Below are positions 8,558-18,600 of a DNA stretch of 64,000 nucleotides, in pieces. A model generated the notes under the pieces. The model worked only from the letters and a program-made list of their open reading frames with translations. It did not search any database and was not told where the DNA came from. Location: assembly GCF_009739515.1 (NCBI RefSeq), contig NZ_CP046535.1, forward strand, positions 1,736,001-1,800,000, written 5' to 3'. The position numbers and the translations under genes were made by a program. Each line of letters opens with the position of its first letter. The first letter of the stretch is position 1. Source of the stretch: Sphingomonas profundi. Lineage in GTDB: Bacteria > Pseudomonadota > Alphaproteobacteria > Sphingomonadales > Sphingomonadaceae.

Positions 8558-9417
8558 CGCGCGTCCTTTCGGGCATGGGCCTGCGTGCCGCGGGTGATCA
8601 CCCGGTCGCTCGGCAGGATCGTATCGGGTTCCAGGTCGCTCAGCGTCTCCAGCTCGGCATAGAGCGGGGCGAAATCGGTCTCCAGCGTCTGGCGCAGCAG
8701 ATCGTCGAAGCTGTCGATCACGAAGTAGTTCTGCTGATAGTCGTCGATGCGGTAGCGGCTGCGCATAACCCGCTTCAGGTCGAAGGCGATGCGGTTGGGC
8801 GAGGGATCGTCCAGCGCGAAGATCGACTCGCCGAAGGAGGAGACGATGCCGGCGCCGTACAGCCGCAGCGCATCGCCGTCGCGGATCAGCCCGAACTCCA
8901 CCGTGTACCAGTAGAGCCGCGCCAGCTTCCCGATCGATCCGAGCCCGCCGGCGCGGCGGCCGCCCTCGCCATAGGCCTGCATGTAATCGGCGAACACCGG
9001 GTTGGCGAGCAGCGGCACATGGCCGAACACGTCGTGGAAGACGTCCGGCTCCTCCAGATAGTCGAGCTGGTCGGGCCGGCGGATGAACCGCCCGGCGACG
9101 AAGCGGCGGTTGGCGAGATGATCGAAGAACACGTCCTCCGGCACCAGCCCCGGCACCGCCACCACGCTCCAGCCGGTGGCGTCGGTCAGCCGGGCGGAGA
9201 GTTCGGCGAAATCCGGAATGCCGGGCCTGGAGAGGCGCAGCACGTCCAGCCCGGCCAGGAACTCCGGCGTCGCCCGGCCCGACAGCATCGCCGTCTGCCG
9301 GGCGAACAGCCGGTCCCACGTGTCATGCTCGGCCCGCGTGTAATCGGACCAGCGCTGCGGGATGGTCCAATCCTCAGCGGCCTCACGCGGGCGGGCGGGT
9401 GACTCGGCGTCCATCAT
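8554..9417 (-). CDS. phhA: Phenylalanine 4-monooxygenase
   Basis: This 287-residue pterin-dependent hydroxylase converts phenylalanine to tyrosine. The iron ligands of the aromatic amino acid hydroxylase family are visible as His128 and His133 in VFHDVFGHVPLL, and Glu174 in YWYTVEFG. It is the short bacterial form with only a catalytic domain, without the N-terminal ACT regulatory domain of animal enzymes. It is first in a two-gene unit with hppD, with ATGA overlap, so phenylalanine is channelled towards homogentisate after transamination of tyrosine by an enzyme encoded elsewhere. No Lrp-type regulator lies beside it. Confidence 0.96.
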   Translation of the reverse strand: MMDAESPARPREAAEDWTIPQRWSDYTRAEHDTWDRLFARQTAMLSGRATPEFLAGLDVLRLSRPGIPDFAELSARLTDATGWSVVAVPGLVPEDVFFDHLANRRFVAGRFIRRPDQLDYLEEPDVFHDVFGHVPLLANPVFADYMQAYGEGGRRAGGLGSIGKLARLYWYTVEFGLIRDGDALRLYGAGIVSSFGESIFALDDPSPNRIAFDLKRVMRSRYRIDDYQQNYFVIDSFDDLLRQTLETDFAPLYAELETLSDLEPDTILPSDRVITRGTQAHARKDAR

Positions 9418-9478
9418 CGCCTTATCCCACGAACGAGCGGGAAAGTCGTTCCGTCACGGGCGGCGGGGGCGCCGCCGC

Positions 9479-10315
9479 TCAGTCCCGCAGCAGCTCGTTG
9501 ATGCCGGTCTTGGCGCGTGTCCTGGCGTCCACCCGCTTCACGATCACCGCGCAGTAGAGCGACGGGCCGGGCGTACCGTCCGGCAGCGGCTTGCCCGGCA
9601 GCGCGCCCGGCACCACCACCGCATAGGCCGGCACCCGACCCATGAAGACCTCGCCGCTCGCCCGATCGACGATCTTGGTCGACGCGCCGAGATAGACGCC
9701 CATGGAGAGCACCGCGCCCTCCTCCACGATCACGCCCTCCGCCACCTCGGCGCGCGCGCCGATGAAGGCGCCGTCCTCGATCACCACCGGATTCGCCTGC
9801 AGCGGCTCCAGCACGCCGCCGATGCCGACCCCGCCGGAAAGATGGACTTTGCGGCCGATCTGGGCGCAGCTGCCCACCGTCGCCCAGGTGTCCACCATCG
9901 TCCCCTCGCCGACATGGGCGCCGATGTTGACGAAGCTGGGCATCAGCACCACGCCCTTGGAGATGTGCGCGCCCGCCCGCACCACGGCCCCCGGCACCGC
10001 GCGGAAGCCACCGGCGCGGAACTCCGCCTCGCCCCAGCCGGCGAATTTGGAGGGCACCTTGTCCCACCCCGGCGCGCCGGCCGCGCCGCCCGCCACCAGC
10101 GCATTGTCGTTGAGCCGGAAAGACAGCAGCACCGCCTTCTTCAGCCACTGGTGCACGACCCATGCGCCGTCGATCTTCTCGGCCACGCGCACGCGGCCCG
10201 CGTCCAGATCGGCCAGCGCCTGCGTCACCGCCTCGCGTACCGTGCCGGTCGTGCCGGGGCCGATGCCGTCGCGCGCGTCCCACGCCTGATCGATCACCGC
10301 CTCAAGGTCGCTCAT
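9479..10315 (-). CDS. dapD: 2,3,4,5-tetrahydropyridine-2,6-dicarboxylate N-succinyltransferase
   Basis: This 278-residue trimeric acyltransferase uses succinyl-CoA in the succinylase branch of diaminopimelate and lysine synthesis. The C-terminal two thirds consist of left-handed parallel beta-helix hexapeptide repeats (for example [20 protein letters not shown] and [17 protein letters not shown]). The end, with [17 protein letters not shown], is typical of DapD. I chose the ATG at 10315 because it overlaps the stop of the upstream nucleotidase gene (ATGA). The longer frame to 10345 reaches into that gene. lysA, the last enzyme of the pathway, is at 36923-38203. Confidence 0.96.
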   Translation of the reverse strand: MSDLEAVIDQAWDARDGIGPGTTGTVREAVTQALADLDAGRVRVAEKIDGAWVVHQWLKKAVLLSFRLNDNALVAGGAAGAPGWDKVPSKFAGWGEAEFRAGGFRAVPGAVVRAGAHISKGVVLMPSFVNIGAHVGEGTMVDTWATVGSCAQIGRKVHLSGGVGIGGVLEPLQANPVVIEDGAFIGARAEVAEGVIVEEGAVLSMGVYLGASTKIVDRASGEVFMGRVPAYAVVVPGALPGKPLPDGTPGPSLYCAVIVKRVDARTRAKTGINELLRD

Positions 10316-10983
10316 TCCGGATCCCCCGCTATCTCGTCCAGCCACGCGCCGACGTCGTCCGTCTCATAATCGATGCTGTCGGCGTGCCGCTCGGCCGTCG
10401 CCTGATCGGATCCGTTGTTGACCCAGACCGTCGTCATGCCCAGCGCCTTGGCCGGCACCAGGTTGCGGGCCATGTCCTCCACGAACAGCGCCGTCGTCGG
10501 CTCCACCCGCAGCGCGGCGCACATCGCGGCATAGGCGGCCGGGTTGGGCTTGGGCTGGTAGGCGCAGGCGTGGATGTCGTGGATCGCCTCGAAGCTCTCC
10601 GACAAACCGAGCCGGGCCAGCACCTTGCGGGCATAGGGCTCGTCGCCGTTGGTGAAGATCAGCTTGCGCCCCGGCAGCCGCGCCAGCGCCGCCAGCAGCC
10701 GCCGGTCCTCGGCCAGCACGTCCATCTCGATATCGTGGACGAAGCCGAGGAACTCGTGCGGATCGATCGCGTGCGTGCGCATCAGGCCGGACAGGGTGGT
10801 GCCATGTTCATGGAACAGCGCCTTCTGGATGGCCCGCGCCGCCACCGCGTCCACACCCTTCAGCCGCGCCACGTAATCGGTCATGCGCTGGTCGATCAGC
10901 CCGAAAAGGTCGCTGGACGCCGGGTACAGCGTATTGTCCAGATCGAAGATCCAGGTGTCGATATGGCGAAGCGCGTCGAGCAT
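10312..10983 (-). CDS. HAD-family pyrimidine 5'-nucleotidase
   Basis: This 223-residue haloacid-dehalogenase protein has motif I as FDLDNTLYP (residues 13-21), motif II as LIFTNGDE, and motifs III/IV as YQPKPNP and FVEDMARNL. The layout matches the SDT1/PyrF-like pyrimidine 5'-nucleotidase subgroup, which removes phosphate from UMP/CMP or damaged nucleotides. Lysine-pathway coupling is suggested only by the ATGA overlap with dapD downstream, an arrangement I recall in other alphaproteobacteria. The start is at the ATG facing the divergent S8 protease gene. The exact substrate is not shown by sequence. Confidence 0.85.
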   Translation of the reverse strand: MLDALRHIDTWIFDLDNTLYPASSDLFGLIDQRMTDYVARLKGVDAVAARAIQKALFHEHGTTLSGLMRTHAIDPHEFLGFVHDIEMDVLAEDRRLLAALARLPGRKLIFTNGDEPYARKVLARLGLSESFEAIHDIHACAYQPKPNPAAYAAMCAALRVEPTTALFVEDMARNLVPAKALGMTTVWVNNGSDQATAERHADSIDYETDDVGAWLDEIAGDPE

Positions 10984-11087
10984 TGCGGGCGGGCTCTAGC
11001 GGGGGCATGAAGGCACGGCAACCGGGGCGCGGAGATCGGCGTGATCGCCGTGCGCGCGGGGCGGGTATGCCGGGGGGAATGTTGGCG

Positions 11088-13442
11088 ATGTCGTTCCGTG
11101 CGATCGGCGTGCTGCGCACCACCACCGCTTTGTCGCTGCTCGCTCTGGCGGCCTGCGGCGGCGGTGGCGGTGGCGTCAATTCCACGCCGACCCCGACACC
11201 GACGACGCCCACCACACCCACGACGCCCACCGTGCCGAGCACGCCGCCGCCCACGCAGACGGAACCGCCCGTCACCACGACGCCGACGACGCCGACGACA
11301 CCCACCACCCCCTCCACCCCGACCAATTTCGACACCAGCGAATATCGCGGCTCGGCCGGCCTCGTGCAGGCCAACGCGCTCACCGCCTACAATGCCGGTT
11401 ACAGCGGCCGCGGCGTCACCGCGGCGATCATCGATGGCGGCATCGATGTCTCCACCGGCGATTTCACCGGCCGCATCAGCGCGGCCTCTGCCGATGTCGG
11501 CGGGTCGCGCGGCACCATCCAGGATACAGGCGGCCACGGCACCGCGGTGGCGGGCGTGCTCGGCGCCTCGCGCAACGACAGCGGCCCGCTGGGCATGGCG
11601 TTCGAGGCGACGCTGCTGATCGCCAAATCCGATACGCCCGGCAGCTGCGCCAGCAGCGACGGGTGCAAGCATCTCGACACGGCGATCGCCCGCGGCGTCG
11701 ATCTCGCCACCGCCAACGGCGCGCGCGTCATCAACATCTCGCTCGGCGGGTCGACGGCGGAGAGCGTGCTCGCGCAGGCGATCGGCCGGGCGACGGCGGC
11801 GGGCATCATCGTGGTGATCGCCGGCGGCAACGATGCCTCGGCCAACCCCGATCCGCTCGCCCTGATCGCCAATGTCGATGCGCAGGCGCGCGGCCTCGTC
11901 ATCATCGCGGGCGCGACGAACCTGGCGGGGGACATCGCCACCTTCAGCAACCGCGCCGGCAGCGGGGCCGACCATTATCTGATGGCGCTGGGCGAACGGG
12001 TGCGCAGCTACGACCAGAACGGCCAGCAATTCCTGTTCAACGGCACGTCCTTCTCCGCACCGCTCATCTCCGGCGCTGTGGCGCTGCTGGCGCAGGCCTT
12101 TCCCAACCTCACCGCCCAGCAGATCGTGCAGCTGCTCTACTCCACTGCCACCGATCTCGGCGCCAGCGGGGTGGACGCCACCTACGGGCGCGGCGTGCTG
12201 AACCTCGCCCGCGCCTTCCAGCCGCAGGGGCAGACGATGCTCGCCGGCTCCGCCGTGGCGGTGTCGCTGGCGGGCAACGGCACCCTCTCGGCGCCGATGG
12301 GCGATGCGCTGGCGAAGGGCGGCGCCTCGGCGGTGATCGTCGACGGCTACGGCCGGGCCTATGATTATGCGATCGGCGCCACCCTCGCCCGCCCCGCCCC
12401 GGCGCTGAAGCTCGCGCCCGCGCTGGCCGGTGGCCTGCGCAGCGTGAACGCGGCGGACGGGCGGACGAGCGTCGCCTTCTCCGTCACCGCCAGCGGCAGC
12501 GAGGCGGCGGTGGAACGGCTGATGCTGGCGCCCGGCGAGGCGCGGCGGGCGCGCGCGGTCGCCGGCATGGCGGCCACCCGGCTGGGGCCGAGCATGGCGA
12601 TGGCGTTCGGCTTCGCGCAGGGCGGCGGCGCGCTCGGCCAGGCTCTGCGCGGCGCGGCGGGAGACGCCTTCCTGGTCGCCGGCGATCCGCTGTCGACGCC
12701 GGGGTTCGAGCGGCGGCCCGGCAACAGCATGGCGCTGCGCCGGGCGATCGGCCGCCTGGGCGTGACGATGACGGCGGAGGCGGGCGACGCGCTGGTCGGC
12801 GATCCCGCCGAGCAGGATCGCCGGCGCCGTGACGCCGCCCGGCAGCCTTATGCCACCATCGGCGTCGCGGTCGATCGCCGGTTCGGCCCGCTCGCCATCG
12901 TCGCCGGCGTCAGCCGCATGCGGGAGCGGGAGACGGTGCTCGGCGCGCGCTTCGGCAGCGCGTTCGGCGGGGCCGGCGCCACCACCGACTTCGCCGATCT
13001 GCGCGCCACCCTGTCGCCCGCCGCCGACTGGTCGATCGGCGCCAACCTGCGACGCGGGTGGACGCGCATGGCGGCGGGCGGCGCCGCCATCGGCGGCAGC
13101 CTGCGGAGCGGCGGCTACGCGCTCGATCTCACCCGCCGCGGCCTGTTCGCCGCCGGCGATCGCCTCGCCTTCCGCTTCGCCCAGCCGCTCCGCGTGTCGT
13201 CCGGCGGCTACGCCCTCAGCCTGCCGGTCGCCTATGACTATGCGACGGGCACCGCCACCTATGCCGACAGCCGCCTGAGCCTGGCCCCCGCCGGGCGGGA
13301 GCGGGATGCCGAGGCGAGCTGGTCGGCGCCGCTGCTCGGCGGCTGGATGACGACGAACCTCTACTGGCGGCGCGACCCCGGCCACAACGCCGCCCTGCCC
13401 GACGATATCGGCGGCGCGCTGCGCTTCGGCCTGGCCTTCTGA
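11088..13442 (+). CDS. Lipoprotein-type S8 serine protease autotransporter
   Basis: This is a 784-residue surface protease. A lipoprotein signal with lipobox LAAC (Cys23) is followed by a poly-Gly and Thr/Pro linker (residues 24-80). The subtilisin domain has Asp116 (IIDGGID), His150 (GGHGTAVAG) and Ser321 (GTSFSAPLISGAVALL). The C-terminal 250 residues have alternating beta strands and end in LRFGLAF, the terminal-Phe signature of outer-membrane barrels. Lipidated S8 autotransporters such as NalP and SphB1 share this plan and process other surface proteins. The ATG at 11088 best fits the signal peptide. Starts at 11079 or further upstream are possible. Confidence 0.88.
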   Translation: MSFRAIGVLRTTTALSLLALAACGGGGGGVNSTPTPTPTTPTTPTTPTVPSTPPPTQTEPPVTTTPTTPTTPTTPSTPTNFDTSEYRGSAGLVQANALTAYNAGYSGRGVTAAIIDGGIDVSTGDFTGRISAASADVGGSRGTIQDTGGHGTAVAGVLGASRNDSGPLGMAFEATLLIAKSDTPGSCASSDGCKHLDTAIARGVDLATANGARVINISLGGSTAESVLAQAIGRATAAGIIVVIAGGNDASANPDPLALIANVDAQARGLVIIAGATNLAGDIATFSNRAGSGADHYLMALGERVRSYDQNGQQFLFNGTSFSAPLISGAVALLAQAFPNLTAQQIVQLLYSTATDLGASGVDATYGRGVLNLARAFQPQGQTMLAGSAVAVSLAGNGTLSAPMGDALAKGGASAVIVDGYGRAYDYAIGATLARPAPALKLAPALAGGLRSVNAADGRTSVAFSVTASGSEAAVERLMLAPGEARRARAVAGMAATRLGPSMAMAFGFAQGGGALGQALRGAAGDAFLVAGDPLSTPGFERRPGNSMALRRAIGRLGVTMTAEAGDALVGDPAEQDRRRRDAARQPYATIGVAVDRRFGPLAIVAGVSRMRERETVLGARFGSAFGGAGATTDFADLRATLSPAADWSIGANLRRGWTRMAAGGAAIGGSLRSGGYALDLTRRGLFAAGDRLAFRFAQPLRVSSGGYALSLPVAYDYATGTATYADSRLSLAPAGRERDAEASWSAPLLGGWMTTNLYWRRDPGHNAALPDDIGGALRFGLAF
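11184..11325 (+). repeat. Low-complexity Thr/Pro-coding repeat
   Basis: The run of ACN CCN ACN codons encodes the linker after the lipid anchor of the S8 protease. It is an imperfect 6-9 base periodicity, prone to slippage, so linker length may vary between strains. Confidence 0.75.
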
Positions 13443-13451
13443 TCGCCTGCC

Positions 13452-14420
13452 TCAGAGCCTGCGGGCGACCAGCGAGTTGCCGCAGGCCAGCATGTTCGCC
13501 GTCGCGGGCGGCGTCGCGGCGTCGATCCGCATCCAGAAGTCGCCGCGCGGCGGCTGCGCGATCAGATCGCCCACCGTCATGCCGAGCAGTTCGTCGCGCA
13601 CCAGCGGGTCGGTCAGCCCGTCCGCCAGCGCCCGCATGATCCACGCTATCGTGAAGTCGGGCGTCTGGTTCGGCAGCGTATCCAGCAGCAGCACCTCGAA
13701 CCCGTCCTAGAACATCCGTCGCAGGCCCTCGCGCGTCGCATTATAATAATGCGAGGGGTAGCCGTGCACCGGCTGCAGGAACGGCCAGTCGACGAACAGC
13801 TTGCCGCCGGGCTTCAGCATGCGGCGAAACTCCTCCGCCACGCGCCACGGCTCCGTCACATGCTCCAGCACGGCGAAGCAGCCGATGCCGTCCAGCGAAC
13901 CGCTCCTGATCGGATAGGTGCAGGCCGGCTGCATGATGATGTCTGCGCTCAGCGAGGGATAGACTTCGAGGTACAGGCAATTCGGCTGCGAATAGTTGCG
14001 CCGCCCGCAGCCGATATCGATGTAGCGGCGATCGGGATTGTCCTCCATCTCGCGCACGAAGGCCGGATAGGCGGGATTGGCCGATTCCGCCGCATAGTCG
14101 CTGATGCGGTGGCTCTCGTCGCCGTAGCCGACGGGAAAGGCATCCTCCTCCGCCAGGAAGCGGAATGTGCCGCCGTCGCCCGCCTCCGCATCCAGCACAT
14201 CGCAAAAGCGCGCGAGCTTCTCGCGTCGCAGCCGGGCGCCCAGCCCCGCCACCTGCCTGCGTCCCTCCAGCCGGCCAAACCGCTCGAAATGCTGGCGGGC
14301 GTCGCCGCCGCGGCGAACATAGTCCAGCAGATCCGGATTTGCGGCAATATAGGCGATCTCGTCGAACGTATCGCTGGTCGCCAGCGACAATTCTGCGTCT
14401 ATCGGCACCGCGATCTGCAT
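13452..14420 (-). pseudogene. SAM-dependent methyltransferase interrupted by in-frame TAG
   Basis: Residues 1-237 (14420 down to 13710) hold a class I methyltransferase: RYIDIGCGRRNYSQPN is the SAM-binding motif I, GIGCFAVLEHVTEPWR the motif after it, and LKPGGKLFVDWPF the late strand. The frame stops at a TAG (13709-13707). The same frame then continues without interruption as DGFEVLLLDTLPNQTPDF and about 80 further residues that read as the normal C-terminus (TANMLACGNSLVARRL). One nonsense change is the simplest explanation. The neighbours suggest a role in surface glycan modification. It may be a pseudogene, a truncated but active enzyme, or a sequencing error. Confidence 0.8.
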
Positions 14421-14678
14421 GTCCGGCCGCTAGACCACGCCTTCCGACGGGTCAAATGGTGGACTTGGCGTCACCAACATTGAACGATAACGGAGGTTTA
14501 TCGCTGGATGTTGCAGCCAATACGGGTTGATTTGTCCCGATCCGTAGCCTTTACTGCGCTGCGGCGATATCATTGGCCGGCGATAGGCGCCGGATGCCGG
14601 CCTGTGACAAGCGGACGATGACGCACTATCATCGCCCGCGGTGGTCGCGAGACCGGGATATGGCCGTGGGGGTATGGT
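14421..14678. other. Divergent intergenic region
   Basis: These 258 bases separate the broken methyltransferase (leftward) and rfbD (rightward). I find no gene, RNA or convincing repeat. Base composition is more AT-rich than its flanks in the first half (14455-14560), so it probably carries both promoters. Confidence 0.5.
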
Positions 14679-15572
14679 TTGCCTGATCTTCTTGTAGTCG
14701 GCGGCGGCGGGCAGCTGGGGCGGGCGCTGGCGCGCACCCGCTTCGCGGACGGGTTGACACCGCACCTGGCGGATCGGGCGGAGGTGGACCTCGCCCGCCC
14801 GGAAAGCATCGCCGACGCCCTGGCGGCACGGCCTTATGTCGCCGTCATCAACGCCGCCGCCTATACGGCGGTGGACGCGGCGGAGAATGACGTGGCGGCC
14901 GCCTTCGCCGCCAACGCGACCGGCCCGGCGCTGCTGGCCGACGCCACCCGCCGCGCCGGGTTGCCGCTGATCCACGTCTCCACCGACTATGTGTTCGACG
15001 GCACCAAGGCCGGCGCCTATGACGAGGGCGATCCCGTCGCCCCGCTCGGCGTGTACGGCGCCAGCAAGCTCGCCGGCGAATATGCCGTCCTCTCCGGCAA
15101 TCCGCGCGCGGTGGTGCTGCGCACGGCGTGGGTGGTCAGCCCGTTCCGGAGCAATTTCGTGAAGACCATGCTGCGCCTGGCGGCCGAGCGGCCGCTGCTG
15201 CGCGTGGTGGACGATCAGCGCGGCTGTCCCACCTCGGCCGACGACATCGCCGCCACGATCGCCACGATCACGGCGCGGATGGTGGCGGACGCGGCGGCGC
15301 CCGCCGGCGTCTACCATTTCGTGAATGCCGGCGAGGGCAGCTGGTGCGATCTCGCCCGCGCGGTGATGGCGGCGAGCGGCGCGCGCGGCGGCCCCGCCGT
15401 GCCGGTCGAGCCGATCGCCACCAGCGACTTCCCGACGCCGGCGCGCCGCCCGGCCAATTCCCGCCTCGCCACCGCCAGGCTCACCCGCGACTATGGCGTC
15501 AGCCCGCGCGACTGGCGCCTCGCCATCGGCGAGATCGTCGCGGAACTCGTGACCGGCACGGCCGCGCGATGA
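14679..15572 (+). CDS. rfbD: dTDP-4-dehydrorhamnose reductase
   Basis: This 297-residue short-chain dehydrogenase reduces dTDP-4-keto-L-rhamnose to dTDP-L-rhamnose. The NAD(P)-binding turn is VVGGGGQLGRALA. Substrate and catalytic motifs are HVSTDYVFDG and YGASKLAGE (Tyr/Lys pair), followed by RTAWVV and the family's DDQRGCPTSADDIA. The start is a TTG at 14679 behind GGGGGTATGG. No in-frame ATG lies between the first domain residue and the preceding stop, so the non-ATG start seems real. rfbA, rfbB and rfbC are not in the window. The next gene is a large glycosyltransferase with an RgpF rhamnan domain, a sensible consumer of dTDP-rhamnose. Confidence 0.92.
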   Translation: MPDLLVVGGGGQLGRALARTRFADGLTPHLADRAEVDLARPESIADALAARPYVAVINAAAYTAVDAAENDVAAAFAANATGPALLADATRRAGLPLIHVSTDYVFDGTKAGAYDEGDPVAPLGVYGASKLAGEYAVLSGNPRAVVLRTAWVVSPFRSNFVKTMLRLAAERPLLRVVDDQRGCPTSADDIAATIATITARMVADAAAPAGVYHFVNAGEGSWCDLARAVMAASGARGGPAVPVEPIATSDFPTPARRPANSRLATARLTRDYGVSPRDWRLAIGEIVAELVTGTAAR

Positions 15573-15623
15573 CCGTCGGCTCACGCCTCGCTACGGGCCC
15601 GCAAACCGGAGAATGACGTCTCG

Positions 15624-18600
15624 ATGACCCCGTTCCTCGTGAAGCTGCTCGCCTCCGCCGCGCGGAAGGAGGGCAACGCCGCGCGGGACCGGCGGGACTG
15701 GCGCGGCGCCGCGCTTGCCTACCGGCGCGTGCTGGCGTTGCGGCCGGAGGCGACGCCGATCCACGTCCAGCTTGGCCACATGCTGAAGGAGAGCGGCGAC
15801 GCGAACGGCGCGGTCGCCGCCTACGAGGCCGCGTGCCGGCTCGATCCGGCCGATGCCGAAACCCTGCGGTGGCTGGGCGACCTGCACCGGCGGGAAGGCC
15901 GCCTCGGCCAGGCATGCGACGCCTTCGCCGCAAGCCACGCGATCGACGGCAACGCCGCCGCCGCTAGCGATCTGGAGGCCACGCGCGCCCTGATCCCGGC
16001 GACCGAAGCCGGAATGGCCGAGCCGGCGCTGGCCGACGCCGCCAGCGCCGCCGAGCCGGAAGCGGCCGACCTCGCCATTCCCGACCCCAACGCTACCGAC
16101 CTCGAGGCGTTCGAGCCGGAGCCGGCCGAGCCGGAGGCGCACGTGTCCGCTGCACCAGGACTCGAAGATCGCGATACCCTGCCGACGAAGGAGAAGCCGG
16201 GCATGCCCGCCGACGATCCGCATCCTATCGTCGAGCCGCCCACCCCCTCGACCGAGCCGGAGCATGCGCCCGCGCACCGCCAGATCGGCCACATCGACGC
16301 GCTGAAGGGCGAACTCGTCTCCGGCTGGGCTATGGAGCCCGATCGGCCCGGCTCGCCGGTGGATGTCGAGTTCCACGCCGGCGACAATCTCGTCGGCACC
16401 GCGACGGCTGATCTGGTGCGCGCCGATCTGGCGGCGATCGGCGGCCACGGCTTCCGCACCCAACTCGATCTCACCGGGCTGGACGGGCAGGTGTGGATCT
16501 CCGCACGCCTGCGTCACACCGGCGAGGAGCTGGCCGATTCGCCCTTCCTCGTCGATCGTAGCGGCGGCAGCCTCGCCCCCCTCGCCTCCACCGCCTTGTT
16601 CGAGGTGGCCAAGCCGCTGACCTTCGCCGCCGGTGGCGAGCTGGCGCTGTTCGTCACCCACTCCCGCACCGGCGCGATCAAGCCGCACGTGCTGGCGCAT
16701 GTCCGCGCACTGGCGGCGGAGGGCATCGCCACGCTGCTGATCGCGGTGGGCGATCGGCCGATCGACATCGACGGACCGCTGCTGGACGCGGTGGCCGGCG
16801 CGATCGTGCGGGAGAATCGCGGCTATGACTTCGCCTGCTGGGCGCACGCGCTGCGGATCTATCCGCAGGCCTACGCCGCCTCGCTGCTCTACCTGACGAA
16901 CGACAGCGTCTTCGGCCCGGTCGATCCGCCGCGCTTCGCCGCCACGATCGCGCGGGTGCGGGCCAGCGCGGCGGACCTCGTCGGCCTCACGGAATCGCAC
17001 GAGCATCGCTGGCACGTGCAGAGCTATTTCGTGGCGATCAAGCCGCGCCTGCTCTCCAGCCTCGCGCTGCACCGCTTCTTCGACGATACGCGCATGTTCG
17101 CCGCCAAGGACGACGTGATCCAGACGTCGGAGATCATGCTGGCGCCGGTGATGGAGGCGGCGGGCTTCACCACGGAGGTGCTGTTTCCCAGCCACGCCGT
17201 GCGCAACCCCACTTTGTTCGGCTGGCGCGAGCTGCTGGACGCCGGCTTCCCCTATGTGAAGATGCTGCTGCTGCGCGGCGAGTTCCCGACGATCGACACG
17301 GCCGGCTGGCGCGAGCTGCTGGACGCGCACGGCTTCGATCTGCCGCTGCTCGATGCCGCACTCGCCGCCGGCATGGAGGGTTGGGGTCCGGTGCAGAGCT
17401 ACCCGCTGCTCGCCCGCCCGCGCCGCCACATGCCGGCACCGCGCCCGCTCAAGATCGCCTTCTTCGGCCCGTGGAATTACGACAACGGTCTGGGCGCCGC
17501 CTCGCGCGGGCTGATCGCGGCGATCCGCCGGTGCGACGTGCTGCTGAACCTGCACCCGATCCAGAAGCCGTTCCACGTCCACAAGTCGCTGGTGCCGCCG
17601 GTGCCGATCACCGACTTCGTCGGGCCGGCCGATATCGCCGTGGTCCACCTCAACCCCGATTCCTGGCATTTGCTGACGGACGATCAGCGCGCGCTGATCG
17701 GCGCCGCGCGCAAGCGGATCGGCCACTGGGTGTGGGAGATGGCGCACATCCCGCCCGCGTGGCGCCACGATTTCTCCTCGGTCGATCGCATCTGGGCGCC
17801 GAGCGGCTACTGCGCCCGGCTGTTCGAGGGCGAGGGCGAAGCGCCGGTGGACGTGGTGCCCTACACCGTGCCGCTGCCCGAGACTCGCCTGACGGAGGAG
17901 GACCGCGCCCGGCTGCGCACCGCCTTCGGCGTGCCGGCCGATCGCCGCATCATCCTCTACGCGTTCGACGGATCGAGCTACCTCATCCGCAAGAACCCGA
18001 TGGCGCTGGTGCGCGCCTTCGCCGCCTCCGGCCTGGCCGATAGCGGGTGGACGCTGATCCTGAAGACCAAGCATCTGTTCGATCGCGCCGAGGAGGGGCG
18101 CGCGCTGGAGCGGCTGGCCGGCGACACCGCCGGCGTGGTGCTGATCAACGCCTCCATGTCCGCCGGCGAGATGGCGAACCTGGCCGCGCTGTGCGACATC
18201 TACGCCTCGCCGCACTGCTCCGAAGGGTTCGGCCTCACGATCGCCGAGGCGATGGCCGCCGGCAAGCCGGTGGTGGCGACGGATTTCGGCGGCAGCACGC
18301 AGTTCCTCGATGCGAGCTGCGGCTATCCGGTCCGCGCCCATCCGTGGCGGCTGGAGGATGATTTCGGCCACTATACCAAGGGCGGCGAGTGGGCGCGCAT
18401 CGACGAGCCGGCGCTGGCGGCGGCCCTGCGCCACGCCGCCGAGGCGATCGACGCCGGCGACACCCGCGTGGGCGACAGCGCGCGCCGGCGGGTGGCGGAG
18501 ACGCTCTCCTACGATGCCATCGGCGGGCTGATCGACGCCAGCTTCGATGCCGTTCTGGCCGACGACGTGCCGATCAGCCGCCCCACGCCGCGCATCCACT

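Noticed and set aside
11184-11325. Short-period repeat that might suggest a CRISPR-like or satellite array
   Set aside because: The repeat is in frame, lacks spacers and encodes the Thr/Pro linker of the S8 protease.
10896-13385. An 829-codon minus-strand open frame opposite the S8 protease gene
   Set aside because: The composition is dominated by Ala/Gly/Arg without domains, and the catalytic triad on the plus strand fixes the coding strand.
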